Positions 1 to 6,573 of a stretch of 34,751 nucleotides of DNA are shown piece by piece. The stretch is from assembly GCA_902762795.1 (NCBI GenBank), contig CACWPM010000031.1, positions 1 to 34,751 of the forward strand, in the 5' to 3' direction. This stretch comes from Fibrobacter succinogenes. Its GTDB lineage: Bacteria; Fibrobacterota; Fibrobacteria; Fibrobacterales; Fibrobacteraceae. Under the pieces are notes generated by a model. That model saw only the letters and a program-made list of their open reading frames with translations, searched no databases and was not told the DNA's origin. Each line of letters opens with the position of its first letter. Within the stretch, counting starts at the first letter, position 1. The translations under genes were made by a program, and so were the position numbers.

Positions 1-60
1 TCAAATCTAACCAAGAGTTTTTTGCTTTCTCAAGGACGCAACGCCAGAAGGCTCTATGGA

Positions 61-84
61 ACCACCAGCCTAGCTGGTGGTTTT
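61..84 (+). terminator. Rho-independent terminator of an off-window gene
   Basis: A perfect 9-bp stem ACCACCAGC / GCTGGTGGT with a 3-nt loop is followed by TTTT on the plus strand. It probably ends a plus-strand transcript that begins before the window. I recognise no gene in bases 1-60. Confidence 0.75.
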
Positions 85-93
85 CGTTTATAC

Positions 94-123
94 AAAAAAA
101 AATGGGACTTGCGTCCCATTTTT
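94..123 (-). terminator. Terminator of the M6 metalloprotease gene
   Basis: On the minus strand an 11-bp stem (AAAAATGGGAC / GTCCCATTTTT, loop GCAA) runs into a T tract. The stem starts right at the stop codon of the metalloprotease, so terminator and stop codon overlap. Confidence 0.8.
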
Positions 124-2302
124 ACTTCACACGAATCTTTTCGGTTTTCAAAAGTCGACCGCCAACTTCAAGTGTCGCGATTACGAACATTTTTCCACGT
201 AGCGCGTCCATGTGAATATCGCAGGATTTGTCATTAAATGTTTCGGACAAAAGAAGCGTTCCATTGACATCGAACAAAAGCACCGTTTTGCGTCCATCAA
301 AATTTGCATTCACGCTCAGTGTGCGATTCGCCACAGAGAAGTGAACCGACGACGGAACAACAGTTCCTATAGGAATCACGACCCTTTCTGAAGACGAGCT
401 CGATTGTATTGGAATTTTCTCACTCGAAGAACTCTGGGCCTTGGACGAACTGGAGCGAGCCGCAGAAGAGGAACTCTTTGCCGAGCTGCTCGATTTGGCA
501 ACGGACGAAGAGCTTACGCTCGACGAGGATACGGTCTTGCTCGATGAAGAGACTGCCTTACTAGACGAAGATTTTGCGACACTCGATGACGAGGACTTCG
601 CGAGGCTTGAAGAGGAGCTTTCCTCGACCGGAGCAACACGGTTCCCACGAGTTTTGAAGGTGAGGGTGCTATCGACAATCTTGATGTCATAAACTTCAAG
701 GCCAAGGCTATCGCCACTCCACGTCACAAATCCGTTAAAGCTACTAACGCTGCTCGTCGGGAAAGCATCATTTTTTGCTGTAAAAGAGTCCGCCTTCCCG
801 TCAGCTTCAATCAAGTCCACACGCATGGGGTCCGACGTATTGACTTCGTTATACATCCACTTCGTACGATCGTAATATATGTGCCAAATCAGCATTCCCT
901 TGCCAGGAAGGCCTATGTCGAATCCTTTTTTCACCCTGAAATCGACAAAGTAATATTCGTTATCGTTCTTTGATGTCAACACAAGGCCATCGTTTTCTTG
1001 AACAGCATTCAATACAAATGTCGTATCAGAAATTTCCAAGCGTCTCGGTTCAAGCCAGCCCAGACTAAAGCGCTCAAACGCAGACATATTTGCAGGAGAG
1101 CACGATGTCGTATTCAATTTATTCGATGGACAGTTGTAGGAGCCGGCATCCATGAGGTCCCATTGTCCCGGTGTGTAGCGGGCCTTCGAGTGAGTATCAT
1201 TGACATTCACATCATAATGGTCCTGAAGTCCGAGCACATGGCTAAACTCATGGCAAAAAGTACCGATACCGTTCAAGGCATCTGTGTTTTTGCGATACAT
1301 ATATGACTGGCCGTCAATTTCCGGAGAACAAGCATAGCGGTACATGGACATGTTTCGAGTAAGACGTTTGTTTATATTGTACGAATGCGGCCAAATGGCA
1401 GATTGCACATCCGTATCCGCAGAACCGACTCCGGCATAAATCATATAAACAAAATCAACAACTTTATCACCATCGCTGTCATAGGGCGTAAAATCCATCC
1501 CGACGGCAACAAGCGAATCCATCGCCTCACTGAGCGCCTTGACGGCACCTGCCGCCATGTTGTTCGGATCCACTAGAGCGCCATACGAATCGCGTTTTCC
1601 TTTTAGCGTTATCGGGCCGGCCACATCAAAAGACGGTTTATACTTTCCTGATGAATTTGCAATAAAGAAATCCCTTACGCTACCACTCATAGAGTAATTG
1701 GAATAGCCTTCCTTATTGAGGTAATCCAGGTATTCTTCACTTGCATTATCGCGTTTGAACTTTATATCGCTAAATTGGACAAGAACGACAAGCCCACGGA
1801 CTTCGCCTTCTTTCTTCACGGAATTTAGCGCCGGGCGAGTCGGCCAATTTGTGTTTTTAGTGGTCTCGCTACGGCCACCCCAGCCACCTCTTTCATTCGC
1901 CATCTGTGGAGACGACGATTGGAGCATCATCGATTGGGATTCACGCTCTTTTTCGCGGGATTCGCGATATTTTTGACGGAATTTTTCAAGAATTTGGCGA
2001 GAATCGCGCTTTTTAAGGAAATTCAGCTCTTTCTGGCCACGCTTGGACTTGGCATGGACTCTCACGCCTGTCTTTTTGCCATATTCATCGGCATAGTTCC
2101 AATAGCCGTCCGCATCGCGGACAACAAGTACGCTATCTTCGCCAGTGAGCGTGTAGTTAAAATGTTCGTTTCCAAACTTGCGAATTTGAACAACGGAACC
2201 ATCCGGCTGCGTTGAATTGATAAGAAAAGGCGCTGCTTTAACGGCCCACGCCGAGGCCGACCCAATCAAGGAACTGATTAAAAGAAATTTCCAACAACTC
2301 AT
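122..2302 (-). CDS. Secreted M6-family (immune inhibitor A-like) metalloprotease with poly-Ser linker
   Basis: Probable exported zinc endopeptidase of 726 aa. The start at 2302 gives a classic signal peptide (MSCWKFLLISSLIGSASAWA). An in-frame ATG 12 codons earlier exists, but a TATATA-rich promoter-like stretch lies between the two. The zinc motif HEFSHVLGLQD (residues about 351-361) has the HExxHxxGxxD form of M6/metzincin-like proteases; the region before it is propeptide-like, with a charged coiled stretch. After the catalytic part comes a linker of about 80 residues made of SSSS blocks separated by AK/VAK/KAV, then a C-terminal beta domain of about 84 residues ending in KIRVK, comparable to the C-terminal tails of the mannanases in this window. 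Such linkers are typical of Fibrobacter surface proteins. The substrate is unknown; surface-protein processing or nitrogen scavenging are both possible. Confidence 0.85.
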   Translation of the reverse strand: MSCWKFLLISSLIGSASAWAVKAAPFLINSTQPDGSVVQIRKFGNEHFNYTLTGEDSVLVVRDADGYWNYADEYGKKTGVRVHAKSKRGQKELNFLKKRDSRQILEKFRQKYRESREKERESQSMMLQSSSPQMANERGGWGGRSETTKNTNWPTRPALNSVKKEGEVRGLVVLVQFSDIKFKRDNASEEYLDYLNKEGYSNYSMSGSVRDFFIANSSGKYKPSFDVAGPITLKGKRDSYGALVDPNNMAAGAVKALSEAMDSLVAVGMDFTPYDSDGDKVVDFVYMIYAGVGSADTDVQSAIWPHSYNINKRLTRNMSMYRYACSPEIDGQSYMYRKNTDALNGIGTFCHEFSHVLGLQDHYDVNVNDTHSKARYTPGQWDLMDAGSYNCPSNKLNTTSCSPANMSAFERFSLGWLEPRRLEISDTTFVLNAVQENDGLVLTSKNDNEYYFVDFRVKKGFDIGLPGKGMLIWHIYYDRTKWMYNEVNTSDPMRVDLIEADGKADSFTAKNDAFPTSSVSSFNGFVTWSGDSLGLEVYDIKIVDSTLTFKTRGNRVAPVEESSSSSLAKSSSSSVAKSSSSKAVSSSSKTVSSSSVSSSSVAKSSSSAKSSSSAARSSSSKAQSSSSEKIPIQSSSSSERVVIPIGTVVPSSVHFSVANRTLSVNANFDGRKTVLLFDVNGTLLLSETFNDKSCDIHMDALRGKMFVIATLEVGGRLLKTEKIRVK

Positions 2303-2325
2303 GACATAAACATATATAATGAACA
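2303..2325 (-). promoter_or_regulatory. Putative -10 region of the metalloprotease gene
   Basis: The minus strand reads TTATATATG 8-10 nt before the ATG at 2302, with no Shine-Dalgarno. It resembles the TATNTT elements seen at other genes here and supports the 2302 start over the upstream ATG. The exact hexamer is ambiguous. Confidence 0.35.
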
Positions 2326-2410
2326 TGAGATTCGCCAAACGGCAACGTAATTTTTTACAAGATTTCCGTTGAAATGACCGTAATAAATATCAACAAACAG
2401 ATAAAAAAAC

Positions 2411-3295
2411 TTACATTTTTGATACAGCAAGCAAAGCGGCACCACCAAGAATGATCGTAGTCGCTATGGAAAGCCTAATTCGTTCCAATTTTGTCGGATA
2501 TTCATGAAAAACGACAACGCCCCAAAGCAGGTTGACCAACAAATTCAGTTGTGTAAGCGGATAGCCCACAGCATAGCCCAGGGCGCCTTTCGTGTCAATC
2601 GCCCAAAAACAGCCATGTTGCCCAATCACCCACAAAAAGCCCATGAAAACGGATGCTATTGAAGGCGCGACCCGGTATTCAAAAGGGGAGCGGCGCTTGA
2701 TACTCAGAATTACAACCAAAAGCTCTGCCGCCATAAAAATTCCAAGCGTAAAGGAACTCATGAATTCTAACAAAGGTATTTCGGTAAACTTATACGGAAT
2801 AAGGAACAAGCCGAATATGGCGCCGGCCAAAAGGGACCGCCAATTTTTTAAAATGCGCCCTTGAGGCGGAGCAAGCATTTTCAGCCCCAAAAGCAAAAGA
2901 AGGATTGCTGGAATCGAAAAATAAAGCAGGGTAGTTTCCGAAAAGACAATCACGCCGCTCAAAAACGAAGCGAGGATACTCATGCCCATCGAGCGGACTC
3001 CGGCTCCGGTCAAGTCCTCGACCTTAACCGCCCAAAAACAAAAAGCTCCCGCGATGACCCACAGAAAGCCACAAAGGATACCGACCGGCAAGAAGCACAA
3101 CGTGCCCGTCGCAAGCGAAATAATCAGTTCGCCAACAGCAAGCCCGAGCGCAACGCACGAAAGGTACGCCCAAGACGAAAACTTCGGCCACGCCTTGAGC
3201 GGAACCATGTAAGTGCCAAACGCAAAAACAGCAAGGACGACGCCCAGATAGCTATTTCCCAATGCAGAACCCCGCAAAAATCTTTTGTAAAACAT
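2411..3295 (-). CDS. GRP/DMT-type sugar permease (GlcU/RhaT-like), 10 TM
   Basis: Integral membrane protein of 294 aa with about ten hydrophobic segments, the usual size of the glucose/ribose porter (GRP) family in the drug/metabolite transporter superfamily. Family-like features are the repeated GFLWVIGxxxCFWA-type segments in each half and the YPLTQLNLLVNLLWGVVVF stretch near residue 245. It would import a sugar by ion symport across the inner membrane; the substrate cannot be read from sequence. Its 5' end overlaps the 3' end of mnmE by 44 nt if the ATG at 3295 is used. A TTG at 3262, 7 nt after GGGG and overlapping the mnmE stop, is an alternative start. Either way it should be translationally coupled to mnmE. 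Confidence 0.75.
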   Translation of the reverse strand: MFYKRFLRGSALGNSYLGVVLAVFAFGTYMVPLKAWPKFSSWAYLSCVALGLAVGELIISLATGTLCFLPVGILCGFLWVIAGAFCFWAVKVEDLTGAGVRSMGMSILASFLSGVIVFSETTLLYFSIPAILLLLLGLKMLAPPQGRILKNWRSLLAGAIFGLFLIPYKFTEIPLLEFMSSFTLGIFMAAELLVVILSIKRRSPFEYRVAPSIASVFMGFLWVIGQHGCFWAIDTKGALGYAVGYPLTQLNLLVNLLWGVVVFHEYPTKLERIRLSIATTIILGGAALLAVSKM

Positions 3296-4718
3296 CTTCG
3301 GACGAAATTTCGCCCGTTATACTCTGGAGCGAACGGCGCACAAGCTGCATTTCGAACGCCAAGAGTTCCACCGCCGGATTGGTGCGGATAAGCGAAAGCA
3401 CTCGGTCAATACCCGCAAGGGCTTCTTCGAGGCAGGTCTTTTCGCGTTCGCTCGTGATCCAAAGGTCCTCGGAATTTTCAATTTTCTTGAAAAGCGCTGC
3501 GTTCATGGCGCGCTTGAGTTCCGCGAGGCCCTCGCCCGTTTTCGAGGAAACGTGAATACTCTCGTCTTTCGTCTTTGTACTTTCGCTTCGCTCAAGTACC
3601 AAATGCTGAGCTCGGTCATATTCATGCAAGCATGGCTGCGACACAAGCTCTTCGCATTTGTCATCTAACAAGTCACTCTTCGAAACGACGACAAGGTCGG
3701 GCTGGAGACCCTTCGACTCCACTTCGTTTCGCTCAGGATGATAAAATGCGCCGCGCTCGTCTAAACTGCCGTCGAGGACCAAAATTTTCATGTCGGCTTC
3801 GGCGAGAATTTCCTTGCTCTTTTCCATGCTAAGAGCGTCGAGAGCGTCGGTCGCCTTGTCCGCGATACCGGCGGTATCGACCAGGCGGATTTCACCCCCG
3901 TCCAGGAACAAACGGACTTCTACAAAGTCGCGGGTAGTGCCGGGGATGTTGCTCACCAGGATGCGGTCTTCGCCGAGGAGAGCGTTCACGAGGCTTGACT
4001 TGCCTGCATTCGGGGCACCGTACAAAACAGCAAGCGGCAATCGGCTGACCGCCGCCTTGCCCTTGAAACTTTTCAAAATGGATTCTACGCTTTCGCGGAT
4101 GGCTGCGATTTTTACGCCCCAAGTCGCATAATCCGGGTCGGCTTCTTCTTCGGCAAAATCGACATCAAGTTCGAGGCGCGCCGAGATGTCCATCACCTGT
4201 TCCGTGAGCGTCCTGACTTTTTTCGAGAGCGCGCCGCCGAGCAAGCGATGGGCGTTCTTGAGCTCGTCGCGGTTTGCGCTGTGGATAACATCGGCAACGG
4301 ATTCGGCCTGCACCAAGTCCATGCGACCGTTCAAAAAAGCGCGGCGCGTGTATTCACCCGGTTCCGCCAAACGTACGCCATCAACGCTCTTGATGACTTG
4401 AATCAATTCGCGGACGATGATCGGGTTCCCGTGCGGATAAAGTTCCAGAACATCTTCGCCTGTGTAAGAATTCGGAGCTTCGAAAAAAATGTACAGGAGA
4501 CTGTCGACGACTTGCGCCGTTTTGCGGTCATCGCCGACCATTGTACGATAGTCGCGAGCCGTCGCAAGCTTTGCCTCTCGGGGCTTCAAATTTTTGAGCG
4601 CCGATTCACCGAAAAGCAGGCGCATAACTTCGCGCACCTTAGGACCGCTTACGCGAATAGCGGCAACGGCACTTACGCCCGCAGGCGTCATCGGGGCAAC
4701 AATCGTTTGGGAATCCAT
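3252..4718 (-). CDS. mnmE: tRNA modification GTPase MnmE (TrmE) with repeat-derived inserts
   Basis: MnmE works with MnmG to place the (carboxymethyl)aminomethyl group on wobble uridine of certain tRNAs. The 488-aa product has the N-terminal folate-binding domain, the helical domain and an inserted G domain: G1 GAPNAGKSS (234-242), G2 GTTRD (260-264), G3 DTAG (281-284), G4 SKSD (346-349), and the C-terminal FCIGK (484-488) with its catalytic Cys. The family is usually about 450-460 aa. The extra length lies in the G domain: residues about 324-337 and 353-385 are encoded by copies of dispersed palindromic repeats also found between genes (see findings). All G motifs are intact, so the protein is probably functional. 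A TATCTT hexamer 7 nt before the ATG and no Shine-Dalgarno suggest a leaderless mRNA. The sugar permease gene follows with overlap. Confidence 0.97.
   Translation of the reverse strand: MDSQTIVAPMTPAGVSAVAAIRVSGPKVREVMRLLFGESALKNLKPREAKLATARDYRTMVGDDRKTAQVVDSLLYIFFEAPNSYTGEDVLELYPHGNPIIVRELIQVIKSVDGVRLAEPGEYTRRAFLNGRMDLVQAESVADVIHSANRDELKNAHRLLGGALSKKVRTLTEQVMDISARLELDVDFAEEEADPDYATWGVKIAAIRESVESILKSFKGKAAVSRLPLAVLYGAPNAGKSSLVNALLGEDRILVSNIPGTTRDFVEVRLFLDGGEIRLVDTAGIADKATDALDALSMEKSKEILAEADMKILVLDGSLDERGAFYHPERNEVESKGLQPDLVVVSKSDLLDDKCEELVSQPCLHEYDRAQHLVLERSESTKTKDESIHVSSKTGEGLAELKRAMNAALFKKIENSEDLWITSEREKTCLEEALAGIDRVLSLIRTNPAVELLAFEMQLVRRSLQSITGEISSEDVLQKIFAGFCIGK
3577..3664. repeat. Dispersed repeat family B, in frame inside mnmE
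   Basis: Begins with a GTACTT / AAGTAC hairpin and continues as GCTCAAGTACCAAATGCTGA. This matches the intergenic copy at 34365-34442, the first 20 bases being identical and most of the remaining roughly 55 matching. The inner hairpin here is CATGC/GCATG; in the other copy it is CCAAGC/GCTTGG, a compensated change. It encodes MnmE residues about 353-380, between G4 and the next helix. Confidence 0.8.
3708..3748. repeat. Dispersed repeat family A, in frame inside mnmE
   Basis: Has the form CCCTTCGACT-n-TTCGCTCAGGATGA, as in the intergenic copy at 34260-34286 and the copy inside coaBC at 32149-32189. It encodes MnmE residues about 324-337 in the G3-G4 loop. Confidence 0.8.
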
Positions 4719-4725
4719 GAAGCGA

Positions 4726-4731
4726 AAGATA
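4726..4731 (-). promoter_or_regulatory. -10-like hexamer of mnmE, leaderless spacing
   Basis: TATCTT lies exactly 7 nt before the mnmE ATG (4718). Initiation at the usual distance from a -10 element would fall on the A of ATG. No Shine-Dalgarno is present. Confidence 0.5.
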
Positions 4732-4801
4732 GTTTTTTTAGTTGGTAGAACTTAGAGCTTAGCAATCTAAAAAGGATGAAATTGAAAAAAGGGCGAAAAT
4801 T

Positions 4802-5040
4802 ACGTAAAAAATGGTCTATTTTCAAAAAAAATGACGTAAAATTTTAACGTTGTCTGTAACTTTTTATGAAGTTTGCAGGATTTTGGAGGCAAATTTTTCA
4901 AAAACAGGCGGAAACAGGTATTTTTTTAAAGGAAAAAACAGCCCGGTGCCATCAAAATACGGCATTTTCACCCAAAAATGGTTAGTTTGCATGAAATTTT
5001 ACGTAAAGAAACGGAATTTCCCCATCATTTTGACGTAAAA
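4802..5040. repeat. Two ACGTAAA pairs with the same 32-bp spacing
   Basis: ACGTAAA occurs at 4802, 4834, 5001 and 5033, i.e. two pairs each 32 bp apart. The second member of each pair is TGACGTAAAA, and the first members extend into the palindromes TTACGTAA and TTTACGTAAA. They could be paired protein-binding sites or remnants of a duplicated element. Confidence 0.4.
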
Positions 5041-5177
5041 AAAGGCAAAAAAAACAAATTCAAGAAAAATCGCGCTACCGCAAACAAATTAACATCATTC
5101 CCATCCCTGCAACCTAGAACTCCTAGAAAGCATTTTTCTAAATCATCCCACACTCTTTCGTCTCTCGTCTGTAGCGA

Positions 5178-5234
5178 GCCTGCAAGCGTCATCGGGGCTA
5201 CAATCGTTCGGGAATCCATGAGGCGAAAAATTGT
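5178..5234 (-). pseudogene. Decayed duplicate of the mnmE 5' end
   Basis: About 57 bp align to the mnmE start region (4676-4732) with roughly 50 identities, including the start codon and the first 14 codons (MDSRTIVAPMTLAG against MDSQTIVAPMTPAG). Homology stops on both sides: downstream the reading continues into unrelated sequence, and the -10 TATCTT has become AATTTT. It cannot encode MnmE and is either a gene remnant or part of a mobile repeat that captured the mnmE start. Confidence 0.7.
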
Positions 5235-5430
5235 AATTAGCAGTTAGTCATTAGATAATAATCGCGGCTTCGCCGCAGTAGACAGTAGGCAGTAAACAGA
5301 TATTCGTAAACAGGTTTATATTCGCGACTTCGCTGCAAATGATAAAAAACATTTTTTCTTTTGCGCCTTTGGCGCCTAATTGACCTAACACCTACAACCT
5401 ACAACCTATAACCATTCATGTTCTAATTGC

Positions 5431-5436
5431 TATCTT
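5431..5436 (+). promoter_or_regulatory. -10-like hexamer of the epimerase gene, leaderless spacing
   Basis: TATCTT lies exactly 7 nt before the ATG at 5444, with AACCACC between. There is no Shine-Dalgarno, so a leaderless transcript is predicted. Confidence 0.5.
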
Positions 5437-5443
5437 AACCACC

Positions 5444-6442
5444 ATGAGCAACTTCAAACTTATTTCCCGCCCCATAGGCACTGTGCAGTGCTTTGTTTTG
5501 CAGCGCGACGACGGCGCTGAATTTGAAATTTTGAGCGGTTACGGCGCAGGCCTCAACGCTTGGCGCATTCCCGACAACAACGGCAAGCTCCAAGACCTCC
5601 TTTTCGGCTACCGCGAAGGCGACGACATCTTCAAAATCGGCCCGAACACAAACGCCGGTTGCAGACTCGCCCCGTTCCCGGGACGCGTGGCCTACGCCAA
5701 ATTCAACTGGAACGGTAACGATTACCAACTTGTCAACAACGTGAGCTGGGCGCCGCACGCCCTCCACGGCTTTTTGCAGAACAAGGAATGGAGCCTCTTC
5801 AGTTTCGAAAGCGATAACGAAAAATGCGTCGCGACATTCGGCATCGACTGGCCGGGCGCCTTCACCGGATTTCCGTTTCCCTTCCGCGCAGTCAACAAGG
5901 TGACGTTCATGGGCGAAAGCTACAGTGTCGAATCGACTGTCACGAACATCGGTTCTGGCGAGCTCCCCTACTCCGAAGGCTGGCACCCCTATTACACGCT
6001 CGGCGAAAAAATCAACGGTCTCCAGATGGCCCTCCCAGAAACAAACCTCGCAATTCTCGACAAGGCGGACATCCCGACGGGCGAATTCAAACCAGACACC
6101 CGCTTTGTGGGCGGCAGACTCATCGGCGACGAATTTATCAACGATTGCTTTTGTCTAAACCAGGGCGAATTCACGTTCGTTTCAAAAAACAATAAAAATT
6201 TTGAGAACATTTTAGCAATTACAGAGCTTAAAAGCGCATCCAAAGATCTACAAATTTGGCAAAAGGCCGGCGACGGACAATATAACGCCATCCAGATTTA
6301 CACTCCGCCTGACCGCATGAGCATAGCCATCGAGCCAATGACCGCGGAACCCGACACACTGAACCACCACCGCGATCTAATTGTCATTAAGCCAGGCGAA
6401 AGCCGCACATTCATTTTTGGAGCAAAGTTCCAAAATCTTTAA
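5444..6442 (+). CDS. Aldose 1-epimerase family protein (GalM-like)
   Basis: The 332-aa protein matches the galactose mutarotase-like beta-sandwich fold: NAGCRLAPFPGRVAYAKF (substrate-binding Asn-Arg region, about 70-87), HALHGF (about 105-110, first catalytic-type His), SEGWHPYY (about 179-186, second His) and the C-terminal acidic segment IAIEPMTAEPDT, which carries the likely catalytic Glu. The family interconverts alpha and beta anomers of aldoses or hexose-6-phosphates. No signal peptide is seen, so it is cytoplasmic. It sits just upstream of three mannanase-type genes, which fits sugar processing, but its own promoter and a terminator before the GH26 gene suggest a separate transcript. 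The exact sugar is unknown. Confidence 0.85.
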   Translation: MSNFKLISRPIGTVQCFVLQRDDGAEFEILSGYGAGLNAWRIPDNNGKLQDLLFGYREGDDIFKIGPNTNAGCRLAPFPGRVAYAKFNWNGNDYQLVNNVSWAPHALHGFLQNKEWSLFSFESDNEKCVATFGIDWPGAFTGFPFPFRAVNKVTFMGESYSVESTVTNIGSGELPYSEGWHPYYTLGEKINGLQMALPETNLAILDKADIPTGEFKPDTRFVGGRLIGDEFINDCFCLNQGEFTFVSKNNKNFENILAITELKSASKDLQIWQKAGDGQYNAIQIYTPPDRMSIAIEPMTAEPDTLNHHRDLIVIKPGESRTFIFGAKFQNL

Positions 6443-6504
6443 AATTGTGACGTAGCGCACATCTAAAACATACAACAACACATTTAAACATATTTTTTCC
6501 TTTC

Positions 6505-6536
6505 AAGCGAAATTGCCATTGCATTTTCGCTTTTTT
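6505..6536 (+). terminator. Terminator of the epimerase gene
   Basis: Stem AAGCGAAA / TTTCGCTT with a short loop is followed by a T run, about 60 nt after the epimerase stop. The -10-like element of the next gene begins immediately after it. Confidence 0.65.
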
Positions 6537-6539
6537 CAT

Positions 6540-6568
6540 TATATTTTTGAGAACATATAATTAAGGAG
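6540..6568 (+). promoter_or_regulatory. -10-like element and Shine-Dalgarno of the first GH26 gene
   Basis: TATATTTTTG at 6540-6549 would start transcription near 6552, giving a leader of about 22 nt. AAGGAG at 6563-6568 lies 5 nt before the ATG at 6574. This is the leadered arrangement, in contrast to the leaderless genes nearby. Confidence 0.5.
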
Positions 6569-6573
6569 TGTAA

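Larger units (their letters stand above)
4740..5443. other. AT-rich intergenic region with repeat fragments, no credible gene
   Basis: About 700 bp between the divergent mnmE and epimerase genes. It holds an AACTTAG fragment near 4749, two ACGTAAA pairs, a decayed mnmE 5' copy (5178-5234), a GCGGCTTCGCCGC hairpin with AGTAGACAGTAGGCAGT (5263-5294) and a GCGCCTTTGGCGC hairpin near 5366. Short reading frames here have no recognisable domain, homopolymer-rich composition and no good start signal. Confidence 0.7.

Noticed and set aside
1-66. Possible 3' end of a tRNA or tmRNA because of the ACCACCA stretch
   Set aside because: No T-arm or acceptor pairing is visible. The ACCACCA is the left arm of a terminator hairpin.
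3252-4718. mnmE as a pseudogene because of the inserts
   Set aside because: The frame is open throughout, all G motifs and the C-terminal FCIGK are intact, and the inserts fall in loops.
4850-5038. Small plus-strand open frame in the AT-rich gap
   Set aside because: Non-ATG start, no Shine-Dalgarno, homopolymer-driven composition and no recognisable similarity.
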